In this document: piece after piece, positions 1 to 24,100 of the stretch
Layout of the letters: each line of letters begins with the position of its first letter
Position numbering within the stretch: position 1 is the stretch's first letter
Source: Alviniconcha marisindica
Taxonomy: Eukaryota > Mollusca > Gastropoda > Provannidae
Reading direction: 5' to 3'
Assembly (NCBI GenBank): GCA_018857735.1
Contig: JABMCL010003486.1
Span: forward strand, 147,001-211,000
DNA length: 64,000 nt
Translations under genes and position numbers: made by a program
Notes under the pieces: generated by a model
The model's database searches: none
What the model was told of the DNA's origin: nothing
What the model saw: only the letters and a program-made list of their open reading frames with translations

Positions 1-450
1 CTTGCTTCAGAAAGCTGAACAGTGACATGGAGTCAGTCAATGGCAATTATTATCTTTTTATCTTTTTGGCTTGGAAGGGGGGGTGGGGGGGGGGGGGGGG
101 GGGGGGGAGATAACAGCATAAACCATTGAAATTAAAAAATAAATAAAGCCCACACAAATTGAAAGTGTCAACTGAAATTATTTTTATCCCAGTCCAGTAA
201 TAAATATGCAAAGGTCACACCTTAAATTTAAGTGCATTGCTGGTTGAAATAAAATGTACAATGCAAAAGCAAAAGATCGGCATCATAATTTTTTTTTTTT
301 TTTAATGAAACAGACAGTTCATAAGGGATATCTCTTAAACTGTTAAAGGGGAACCAAACTCAAGCAACATGGACCCTATCAATAGCAGCAGAATAAAAAA
401 TATATATATATACACACAACAGGTTTTCACTCAGCTCATCACCCTATTAG
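1..450. other. Region downstream of KIZ; no gene seen
   Basis: I see no convincing reading frame. It holds a G-tract at about 77-108, short T and A runs, and AT-rich sequence compatible with the KIZ 3' untranslated region. No clear minus-strand AATAAA polyadenylation signal was found. Confidence 0.4.
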
Positions 451-11976
<11,526 letters not shown>

Positions 11977-13044
11977 TTTGACGCTTTCTTGAATCCATGC
12001 AAATTACTTCCCTTGTTTAAGCATCTTTTTGCCAGCATATAAATGAATCGAAATCTAGAATTTTTCTACTAGTCCCTAATATGTCATCCGACGTTCGAGG
12101 ACATTAAGAATCAAAGAACGAATGTTTCTTTCTGCCCGTCCCTAACAGGCCTTCTCGCCTCCGTGGACGTTAAGCAACAAAGTCAGAATTTTTCATCAGA
12201 GCCCAGGACTGAGCTGTGTGAAAGTCGAGGTGGTCGTCCTGGGATCCCCGTCCCTAAAAGCTTTCATGGGTTCTGTGGACGTAAAGCAACATTGAACCGA
12301 ACCGAATTTTTCAGAGCTCAGGAGCTGTGTGTGAAAGTCGAGGTGGACGTCGACCTTGGGCTCCCGTCCCTAATAAACCTACTTTTCTGTGGACGTAAAA
12401 CAACACCTCAACTCAACGAATAAATTGTCCCTGGATATGCTTTTCAGCATCTGAGGACATTAAGCAGAATATATACATATATACATAATAAATTAAGCTG
12501 CAACAACAACAAAAAACAACAGAATGACACAAAATCGATATATTTACGGCTTTGCATCATTGGCCGATCTACTGGCACTGGGTCATTATTATTCATAAGT
12601 TATTTTCAAACTTTCATAGGTACTATCAACTGCTCAGTGAAGAACAGTTGATAGTTGCAACATCTTGATCTAATTTTTCATTGTTTTTCACAGTTTAATT
12701 GTTGTTTAAGTGTCGCTTTGTAGCTTGATAAAGGAGATTACCGTCCCAAAAAATTCGCATGTTGTGTTTTTGTCGTAATAAATTTGATACATAGCGTTAT
12801 TTTGTAAAAAGAAACGTTAAAGACTTGTCTTTTTAGATCAGTCCATGGCAACGGTTATGACCCAAATTTAACATAATTATTTGAAAGTATGAATGCTGCT
12901 CTTACGTTAAATAATAATTACTTTTTGACAAATGTTTACGATGTGCTATATATTTATTTGGACAAATTGTGGTAAATAGGTGAAATCCCATATCCGCCAA
13001 ACTTGCAACAATCCAAGAGCCGTCAGATCCACTGCAGTCACACA
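11977..13044. promoter_or_regulatory. Intergenic region between divergent KIZ and SDCCAG8 starts
   Basis: About 1.07 kb separates the KIZ start codon (minus) from the proposed SDCCAG8 start codon (plus). It should contain both promoters and both 5' untranslated regions. No TATA box is placed convincingly; the sequence is AT-rich apart from a SINE-tail array at 12072-12480. Calling it a shared promoter is inference from geometry. Confidence 0.5.
12072..12480 (+). repeat. Tandem array of SINE 3' tails
   Basis: Five spaced copies of a 'gtccctaa...' segment followed by 'gtggacgttaagcaac' or a variant start at about 12072, 12136, 12249, 12364 and 12427. The same tail ends the SINE at 29695-30010 (opposite strand) and the fragment at 36990-37225. 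Here the tails are tandem, with about 60-115 bp spacing and no visible tRNA head. Confidence 0.65.
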
Positions 13045-14177
13045 ATGTATTATTTCGAAGAATATCCGGGTGCAGGAGCTTCAGACTCTCAGCATGGCAT
13101 CAGAGGTTTGCATCCCAGCATTTTCGGTCAAACTACCGTGTGCAATACAAACTGTGGCCTGCTCAACGCTTTAGTTTGATTCTTGTCAAGAGCGGCAGCG
13201 AGTTGGCATTCGTGTTGGGACACATCCTTCTGCCTTGCTCGCGACTTACCTCTTTCTCAGTAGCCCTTTCTCAGTCAGTAAAAGGATGGTTTAGACTGTG
13301 CTTTCCCTTTTGCACTTGTGCACGGCTTCCCATTCTGTTTATATCTACTTTATCAACAGTTCGTATTCTGCTATTGGTAATGGTAGTGGTACCCAACAGT
13401 CATACTAGTTAATGTAATAATAGTAATACTGTAAATTATAGTTAGTGTTTGTATTAACTAATTGAAATAATTATTATCAGTGTTATATCAGTCGTTTACA
13501 ATGTAACAATAGCTCTGTTATAGTGTCAATAATAATAGTGTTATAATATTTAATAAGCACAAAATGGTTTCAAACAGGTTTGAAACCATTAGAGGACAGA
13601 TTAGCCAGGATAGTTTTAAAAATAAAACTGTTCAAATATGACAATAAAATTACAAATTAATGGGTGTGGGCTTCATCAGTTCATGGGTCTAAACAAAGGC
13701 TAAATGTTGTGGAGGCCATACCAGCCAGGTCAGGCTCCAGAGGGTTTTCACTGAAGATGTCAAGGTGATGACTGCAGAAGTTGAAGTCTGTCACTAGTGT
13801 CAGTGTCACAGACTCACAGTTTTGTTGGGATTGGGAGGGGCATGAGATGCTGGGAGTAATGAGACTGATACTAAAGTGAGTGATGTTTCAAAATATGTTG
13901 TAATAATAATGTGCATTTATCATGTGCTCATCAACGCCCTGGTGCTCACATATAAGTTTTTTATATAATAACACATATTATTATTAACCTAAACTCAATA
14001 TTCTATTCTATACTATACACCTGTAGAGCAAATCCTGTTAATGCAATTTACATAAAGTATTAACTATTATAAACTTATATGAAGCAACAAACAAACAAAA
14101 ATGAATTCAGACTGTATACATGTACATGACATTGTGCACACATACACACACACATGCACACACACACACTCGCTCAT

Positions 14178-14264
<87 letters not shown>

Positions 14265-17200
14265 TAGTGAAATCTGGGTATTGACATTAACTGGGGCAGA
14301 TGTACTGTGAGAAGAGGAAAGTTTTCAGTTTGGTTTTAAAAATAAAAGATGATACTTTTGATAGGGTTGAACAATGTCTACACTACAGTCTTGTGGGACT
14401 GGGAGAGAGTTCTAAATGTGTGGTCCAAAGTAAGAAAAAGTACCAAGGCCATAAGTTTTGTATAACTGTGTCACAGTGTGTGTGTGTGTGTGTATTATTG
14501 GATTTTCAGCATGCGGGTGTCAGAAGAAGAGTGTTGTGTTTGAGATGGAGTGTAGACATAGCAGTTAAGAGAGGCAATAATAATGTTTGACTTTAATTTT
14601 AAATAACACTGTTTGCCTGAAATATATATATATATATATGTTAAAAATTGATATAAAAGTTATAAAAAATAATGTTTCAGAGCGAGCAAACCAAAGCTAC
14701 GATGCTTTGCGAGAGACTCTGTCAGCAGCTCCCCCACCACCAGTATTGGCCACCTCACCGGAAACGAAGCAGAGACTGGCCTCCTCTGTCCATCCCCGAA
14801 TCTTAGCTTGGCGAGATGGACAACCACAGTTTACATCCCCACCGTCCGCTCCGCCAGAGGCGCCGTCAGCATCTGCAGCAGAGACTCTGCAGTTGTTGCT
14901 TGATAGAACAAAGGTGTGGTGAAATTGTCCATTATATATCAATTATAATGGTGATTACAACATCTTGATCCAAGAAAACTGGAGGAAAATGATAGCAGCA
15001 CAGTGGAACCCCTGACGAAAGGTCCCCTTATGATCCTAAAAAGTCATGAACCTGTGTTCTAGAAAGCAGGGTTGTGAACATCTTTAGTTTTGGTAAGGGG
15101 TTGATAGCAGCACAGTGGAACCCCTGACAAAAGGTCACCTATCCTAAAAAGTCATGAACCTGTGTTCTACAAAGCAGGGTTGTGAGCTTTTTTAGTTTTG
15201 GTAAGGGGTTGAAGGTTGAGTTAAATGTATGGGAATTGTGTATGGAAGAAGTTATTATGAAGAAGTTATCGTGATAAAGATAATATACACAACATATATC
15301 ATGGTCTTATTATGTCATCATAATCATAAATAATAAAGAGAATATATCTGTCCTACCCCTAACCCATCTTTTTCCTGTTCTTGGTTAAAGGAATCCAGGG
15401 ATACACAAATTTACAAAGCAGCATTGTCTCCCTCATCCCCTGCTTAGCCTAACAATAGTGTGCATTACAGTGGTGTTGACCTGCAGATGTGTTTGTGCAG
15501 GGGAGCCCCGACAGGGGTGGTGGCAATACTACACCCCAGAACTCCCACCCCCATTACGGTGGTGTTGACCTGCATATGTGTTTGTGCAGGGGAGCCCCGA
15601 CAGGGGTGGTGGCTATCCAGCACCCCAGCACACTCATCCCCAGCGCGAGGCACCCAGTGCGGAGGAGGTCAGCACCCTGCTGCAGCAGCACACAGCCTAC
15701 GCTCACCAGCTGGAGTCGGAGAACAGATACATCAAGGTGCGGCCGCCATCTCCCGAATTTCCTCCTGCCAAAGTCTTTTCTCTTTGAGTTTTATAGTACT
15801 TAGTAGTGCAGCTAATCTCATTTCTCGACTCATAAACTTGAATATTTATATAAATCAGCACAAAGTTAAACTTAAAGGGAAAGTTGGCAGTGCTGGTGGA
15901 TGGGAATAAGATTTACAGTAAGCTGAACACTGCAGTTATGCATGAAAATGTGCATGACAGAGGAGAGACACGGTCAACTTTGTGGGTGGAGGGAGTATTC
16001 TTGTGTGTTTTGTTTGACATTAACCCTTCGTGACCGGATTCAGGGAGGGAGGGGGAGGGGACGCAGGCAGTGCCAATGGATGAGAACGCTCTTCACACTA
16101 AGCTCAAGATGAGCAATTGTGTGCGACAGAGAAGAGACGTGGTGAACTTTGTGAAGGGAGGGGTGTGCTGGAAATTCTCCTGTGGCCATGTTTGACGTTG
16201 GATATTCATTACCTGATCTAGGGATGACAACCCTGCATGAAACAGGGTTTGTGTAAACTGGTAACTTCTGCTGTTTTACCGATTAAGATCAGCATATGCC
16301 CCCCAAAAATCAGTAATCGGCCTAACATACCAGCTGTTATTTTGTTTGACCAGTCCAGAAATATATATATATAAACTAGGAAAAATAATAAATGCAGCAC
16401 AAAGAGACAGAGTGTGGGTGGTGCGTGTATGTGTTCTAGACAGGGAAGGGAGCTGGGTGTTTGCTAGTAGAGCTCTAATAGTATGGATGACTGTGTATCT
16501 GACCAGTTACAGTGACTGTGACTGGTTTCCATGAACTACTTTTGCCACCTGATAGATGTCACACTGGTTTCAGAAATGTCTTAGCACGATCACTGTAAAA
16601 TCATGTATGACACTGACAGGGAAGTAACCCAGGTTGTCCACTTTATGAAGGGAGGGGGTATACTCTCCTATGTTTCACAACATTGGGAACGGAGATAGCT
16701 CAGTGGTTAGAGCGCCAGACTCATGATTGAAAGGTCGCAGGTTCGAATCCAGGCAGGAGCGGCATGAGACTTTTCGTATCCAGGGTCAACTTTCTGTGCT
16801 GACTCTTATTTCGATATCTGTTCCACCCCTAGTAGCATGTGAAAGACCCCAGTCATTCTGCCAAAAGTGCAGGTGGCAGGTTACAGCTAAATACGCATGC
16901 ACTTTACATATGTGGCTTTGAATGAAGTGGCATGGTTGTATGGTGTACACAGAATTTGCGCCAGTATGGCAGCAGTTTCATGTGGCACCAGCCATGCCAG
17001 CACTGTGAGTACACCACTTCGATGGATATTTAAAAACGTGCAATAAAAAGCTATTCTCTCACGTAGAATCACATGCGAGCACAGTGAATCTGCTCGAGAG
17101 CAGAGAACAGCGCTATATATATATATATACAAGCGATCAACAACAACACATGTTCATTACCTGATTCAGGAGGAGCTGGCAGTGCTAAGAAAAGAGTCAC

Positions 17201-17887
17201 ATTAAGCTGAAGAGTACAGTCCTGCATGACTGGGGAGAGACCTGGTCAACTTTGTGAAGGGAGGGGGGTATTGTCCTGTGGTTTTCTTTGACACTGTCAC
17301 CAACTGTTCATCACCTGATTCAGGAGCTGGCAGTGCTAATAATAAAAAAAATCACATTAAGCTAAAGACTACAGTCCTGCATGAAACCACTGACTGTTGT
17401 TCATCACCTGATTCAGGAGGAGCTGGCGGTGCTGAGGCTGAAGCTCACAGAGCTGGTGGATGAGAACAAGCGACTTCACACAGAGCTCAAGACCACGGTT
17501 GTCCATGAAATATTGCGTGATGGGTCAGACCTGGTCAAGGTAGGCGGAACTGTTTTTTTCTTTCCTTTTTTTTTTCTTTCTTCTTTTCTTTTCAGAATAA
17601 ATAATTTGACTGACTCCTCTAAGGAAGGCTGCTTGCGAAAATGTAAATGTAACTGTTGCCTACTTTAACCACTCATTCTCATATTTGTTACATCTCGAAG
17701 TTCAAACTGCTGTTGCAACATAGTTTGGCACATGGCCAGCGTGAGAGGGATTCATGTGAAATTTAATTAAATTGTGTTTTATCTGCAGTTCATGGGCTCA
17801 GTGGATGAAGGTCTGACGGAGTCTTTGACAACAACTATGAACAGACATGATTTTAAAAGATGGCAGGTTGAACTGGTAAGGCAGTTG

Positions 17888-17962
<75 letters not shown>

Positions 17963-20900
17963 AACAACCAATCTACTAACAATTTTGGCGTTCCATTTTC
18001 CAACATACTGCATTTAAAACAGATATCAACATTTGAAATCAGTTCAGTTTCCATGTGTAACCCTTCATGTTCACGGAGGACAGAACTGCTCTGTTTCTCT
18101 TTCCAGGTGTAGGTTTGATTCCTTTGTCAACGGTTTATGGCATAAAAGCTTAAAGTAAAATTCCAAGGTTTTTAAGTATGCAAAATGACCATCGAAATGA
18201 TTGACAAATGAGTCACTAGTTTCAGATTTAGTTAAATAAAGAATTAAAAAATGTTTAATTGAGTTTTTAATTGATTTTCTTTTCTGTAGACTTTCCCGGA
18301 AGTGACATCAGTCTGGGGAGTCAGTGCGGTTGCCATCTTAGATTCTTCAGTAAACTGTGTATGCATGTGGTCGACAAAAAAGTTAACTATGCCGGCCTAC
18401 TGTGTTGCCGCGAACTGTAACAATTCGCAGACGACCCCAGGTATAACAATGCACGAGCTCCCACGCAATCGACCCGCAGTGAGGCGAAAGTGGATTAAAT
18501 TTATACAATTCAAACGAGCTGACTTTCTTGCTGCGCCGCCTCACGCCCATTTGTGTAGCGAACGCTTCAGTGAGTGAGATTTCGCAAACTCCATGGAATA
18601 CTGCATGGGGTTTGCTGACACGATGTTCCGGTACTCTTTCAAAATCCTGCCCGACAGGCTCAAACTAATACGGCTGTATCCTTGTGGGTCTCTAGGGCAA
18701 AGTATCAGTTTCGTCTTCAGAGCTCAAGTTGGCCATTTTGCAGTGACTCCCAGAGTGACGTAGTAGGCATATGGTCACGTGATTTGGGTGTCATGGCGAC
18801 GCTTTCGGTACGACAGAAAATGCCTTTTTTTCATGCATTTATAACCCTCAGATCACAGTTTCACCTACATCATTGTTCTCAGCAAGCTTTAATGGAAATC
18901 ATGTCAAAAATCACCCCGAACCTTGGACTTGTCCTTTAATAGATTATTGAAGTGCATTGTGTCTTTTTGTCCAGCAACGACTGAGCCAACTTCATGCAGC
19001 CAAGTGTGAGCGTCTTGAAACACAGTTGGAATATTCCAAGTAAGTACCATGAAATGTGTAATTTATGTGCATAAGTCAAATTTTGTTAGTCTCTGCACTG
19101 AATCAAAGCCCACTATGGTGTAATGCAGAAGCAACAGGTAGTTGTATGTGTTTTGTTAAGCTTCAAAAAATAAATAAATTATTAGTTCTTTTATTTTGAG
19201 TCATGTGTACATAGAAATGGAAAGGTACCAGAAAAAGTGGGGGGAAAACAGGTGGTCTTTGGTCAGGTGTTCACATACATGGAAATGGTAAGGTTCCAGA
19301 AAAAGTGGCCTTAAAAGGTGGGTGGTCTTTGGTCAGGTGTTCATGTACATGGAAAGATTCCAGCAAAAGTGGTCTTAAAAAGTGGGTGGTCTTTGGTCCG
19401 GTGTTCATGTACATGGAAAGGTTGCAGAAAAAGTGGTCTTAATAGGTGGGTGGTCTTTGGTCAGGTGTTTATGTACATGGAAAGATTCCTGAAAAAGTGG
19501 TCTTAAAAGGTGGGTGGTCTTTGGTCAGGTGTTTGTGAACACGGAAAGGTTCCAGAAAAAGTGGTCTTAAAAGATGGGTGGTCCCTTGTAAGGGGTCATT
19601 TACCTGGCAGCATGAAGGACGGGAAAGGATGCAGAAAAAAAGCAGACTAGCATCTCGCTGTACTTAGTTTCTTTGACCTTTGCACCCAGGTCAGAGGTGT
19701 CCCGTCTGGAGCAGGTGGTGGAGGATCTGAAGTCCCAGCTGCGAGTGCACGACTCCATCCCGACGCACGATGGTGGCTTGGGTGGAGGAGATTTTGTGTT
19801 CTCCGCATCAGTGCAAAACACTCTTCAGGCTGCCATCGACAAACTGACCAAGTACTTAGCGCCTGCTTTCTTTGTTTCCCTAAGGAGTAATAGAGCTGTG
19901 ATTGTTATGACTGTATGTGCGTGCGTAGTGTGTGTGTTTGTGTGTGTGTGAGACTGAGAGGAGTAGGAACTGTATGAAGTGTTAGATTATCACTGTTCAT
20001 TTTACACAGAAAAAAGTAATGATTGCTCATCCCACAATGACTGGGGTGAAATGTGTGAGTTTGTGTGTGTGTCTGTATGTTGTACATGTTTATGTGTGCG
20101 TGAGACTGAGAAAGAGGGGGTAGGAACTGTATAAAGTGTTCAATTATCAGCGTTATTTTTACACAAAAAAACCCAGTAACAACTGCTCATCCCACAGGGA
20201 CTGCGTTAGCCCTGGTGACCAAGAACCAGGCCTAAAAAAAAAAAAGGCAGAGCAATATTCAGTGTTTTATAGTGGTCCTTTACTCCCCAGGGAAAGTGAT
20301 GTGATGTGTGAGAGAGTGGCAGTGCTGACGGCCCAGAAACAGTCCCAAAAGAGACATCGTTATATCCGGCATTTTGTAGTTGTTCTTCGCCCCAGAGGGA
20401 ATGTGATGAAATGTGTGAGAAATGGCCCTGGATCAGTCCCAGAAGAGACAGAGCTATTTCCAGTGTTTTGCAGTTGTTCTTCATGCCACAGGGAACTGGA
20501 TGAGATGTGTTGAGAGACAGCCCAGAATCAGTCCCCAAAAAGAGACAGAGCTATGTCCAGTGTACTATAGTTGTTCTTTACCCCCACAGGGAGCGTGATG
20601 AGATGTGCAAGAGGTACGTGGCCCAGAATCAGTCCCAAAAGAGACAGAGTGGACTATAGTGTTTTTTTTTACCCCCACAGGGAGCGTGATGAGATGTGCG
20701 AGAGGGTGGCAGCCCTGACAGCCCAGAACCAGTCCCTGTCCCAGCGGGAAGAGGAACTGTATCAGCAGGTCAAGCGAAGCATTGCGCTGGTGGAGCAGGC
20801 CCAGCTGGAGCAGACTGAGGTGGGATTGAAATGCTGTGTCAGCCAGTGGTTGGCATGTCTGGAAGCTTGTTTTAATGATTTTATTGACACTGAGGAATCC

Positions 20901-21088
20901 TTGTGGTGTGGTGTGTCAGTTTCGTACAGCAAATGTTTCTCGTCAGAATCGTCCCATTTGAGTAATTTTTCATGTAATGTGTGATCTCAGATCACAAGGC
21001 CAACTTTATAGCATTACAGTGCTATTAACATTATGTCAATGACAGTCTTTGAACAGACGAATTTCAGCATGCTAGAAAAATAATTCAT

Positions 21089-21166
<78 letters not shown>

Positions 21167-24100
21167 TCTCTCACTCGTCCTCCCCCTCCTTCCCTCTCCT
21201 CTTCCCTCCATCCCCACCCACCTCCTCTCTCCTTCTGTTTTTCATTCAGATTGTTTATTCACCAAGTTTTGCAGCAAGGCGTTTGATGTTTCAGATTAAG
21301 GCACAGTGTTTAATGTTTGATTGGCAGGCGATGGTCCAGAAGGAGCAGCTGGGGGACGAGCTGGGGCGCATGCGGGAGAGGTTTGAGCAGTACGTGCGCT
21401 CCTCACAGACCAAGATACAGCAGGAGAGGGAGGCGGCGCGCCAGGAGAACCAGTTCTTGATCGATGACTTGAACAAAAAGGTGGGCACGCAGCTTTCTGT
21501 TCCAACACAGCACATAAGGAGTGGCCGAGGCTGTAAACTACTGCCTTCATGTCACTTCTACTTACCATTCATCTTTCAGTGTTTTGCGCATCATTTTCTT
21601 GGCTTCTCTGCTCCTTCTGTAATGTTGTTGGTTCTGTGGTGGTTGCGGTGGTGTCGGTGGTCGCTTGTTGATGTGGCTCTCCATTCATTCAGCCAAGCCA
21701 ACACTGAAAGCAGTCTTCGGCAGTGTCAAAAGATCTTTATTCCTGTCTCATCCAGTCACATGCAGACGCATTCGCACATTCAGCTCTCATACACTGTCAT
21801 TGCCACAGGCACACACTATGATACCACTACACTTGGCTGTTTCAACCTGGTTGTGTTTGCTGTTGACTGTGTTGTGTCTGAGGCTGCGCAGACACATTCA
21901 CATTCAGCTGACCATTCGCTCATACATTGTCATTGCCACAGGCACACACTATGATACCACTACACTTGGCTGTTTTGACCTGGTTGTGTTTGCTGTTGAC
22001 TGTGTTGTGTCTGAGGCTGTGCAGACACATTCACATTCAGCTGACCATTCGCTCATACATTGTCATTGCCACAGGCACACGCTATCATACCACTACAGGC
22101 ACACGCTATCATACCACTACACTTGGCTGTTTTTACCTGGTTGTGTTTGCTGTTGACCATGTTGTGTCTGAGGCTGTGTCTGTGTCAGTACATTTTAGTG
22201 TCTTCAGACCCGTAGTCACTTTTTGTCTGACTTTTTTTTACCTTTCTCTTTCTACCTATCCTTCTCTTTCTACCTATCCATCCCGTATGTTCCAGCTGAC
22301 AGAGCAGGCAGCCCATTTTGCTGTCATCTCAGAGAAGTTCGAGAAAGAAGTCCGGGAAAAAGCAGAGTTGTCTGCCCAGCTCATGGAACTGAAAGGCCAG
22401 CTGAGGGCATGTGATCGTGAAGTTACAATTGTGAGTTGATCATGTCTCTAAGGGTGTGTGATTGTGAAGTTACAATTGTGAGTTGATCATGACACTAAGG
22501 GTGTGTGATTGTGAAGTTACAATTGTGAGTTGATCATGTCACTAAGGGTGTGTCTGTGTGATTCTGAAGTTACAATTGTGAGTTGATCATGTCACTAAGG
22601 ATGTGTGACTGAAGTTACAATTGTGAAGTTATGATTGTGAGTTGGTCATGTCACTGAGGGTGTGGGATTGTGAAGTTACGATTGTGGTTTGGCTGTGTCA
22701 CTGAGGACGTGTGATTGTGAAGTTATGAGTGTGAGTCGATCGTGTCACTGAGGGTGTGTGGTTGTGAAGTTACAATTGTGAGTTGGTCATGTCACTTCTG
22801 TGTGTTGCATCTGTGTGAGGCAGTCTTTCGTGTGGTGGGGCTGGATAGCTCAGTTGGTAGAGTGGTGGACTGAAAAGCCTGATGCAATACTAACACAGGT
22901 TCTGCTGTTATTATTGGTGATTGCTTTTATATAGCGCTATTCTCTGCTCTCAAGCAGACCCTCTGTGCTCTTGTCGCATGTGATTCTGAATGAGCGACTG
23001 TACCTTTTAAAGTGTGTTTTGAATATTCGTTGAAGTGGTGCACTCACAGTACTATTTGGTCGTTACATGGCTGATGCCACATGAAACTGCTGCCATCTCA
23101 GCCCACATTTTGTGTCCACCATACAACCTTGCACCGGTTTACAGTATTACTTCACATTCTCTCCATATTGGTAGGGTGCATGTATGTTAAGCAGTAACTT
23201 GCCACCTGTACTTTTGGCAGAATGACCGGGATCTGTCTCAAAATTGCAGCCAGCCGATCTGAGTGTAGCACATGCATGATGATATATTGGCAGTACTATA
23301 GTATAACTGTAGTTTTGACATTGTTTGCATGGCCGGTGCAGGCAGCAGAGAACTACAGTAACTGTAACATTGACATTGTTTGCATGGTCAGTGCAGGCAG
23401 CAGAGAACTACTGTAACGTTGACATTGTTTGCATGGCCGGTGCAGGCAGCAGAGAACTACAGTAACTGTAACGTTGACGTTGTTTGCGTGGCCGGTGCAG
23501 GCAGCAGAGAACTACAGTAACTGTAACGTTGACGTTGTTTGCGTGGCCGGTGCAGGCAGCAGAGAACTACAGTAACTGTAACGTTGACGTTGTTTGCGTG
23601 GCCGGTGCAGGCAGCAGAGAACTACAGTAACTGTAACGTTGACGTTGTTTGCGTGGCCGGTGCAGGCAGCAGAGAACTACAGTAACTGTAACGTTGACAT
23701 TGTTTGCATGGCCGGTGCAGGCAGCAGAGAACTACAGAGCCCACTCCACTAGCGCCACCTTGCAGAGGAGTTCGGCCACGCAAGAGGCAGAGAGGCTGAG
23801 AGCGGAGTACCAGCAGCTGCAGAGGGAAAGAGATCAGGTAACGGCGCAGACTCAGTCTTTTTCTCTTCTTCAAAAGAAAACTGTCTCGTGCTTACAAAGA
23901 GATGGTGCTGCTGGGTCAAAGAGAAGACCCAGAAAAAGACTTGAGTAACTGTAAATCCTACTTTGAAAGAGAAGGGGAAAAAGCGAATAAAACCTTAACC
24001 CTGTCACTGCCATGCTCGCCATGCCGTCACTCAGAAAACGACCAATAAAAGCGCCAAATTTGAAATCATTAAGGCTTTTTTACCCCTTCACATGAGCACG

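Noticed and set aside
16687..16760. Functional tRNA gene
   Set aside because: A and B boxes are good, but no 3' acceptor strand pairs with the 5' end and a long SINE body follows.
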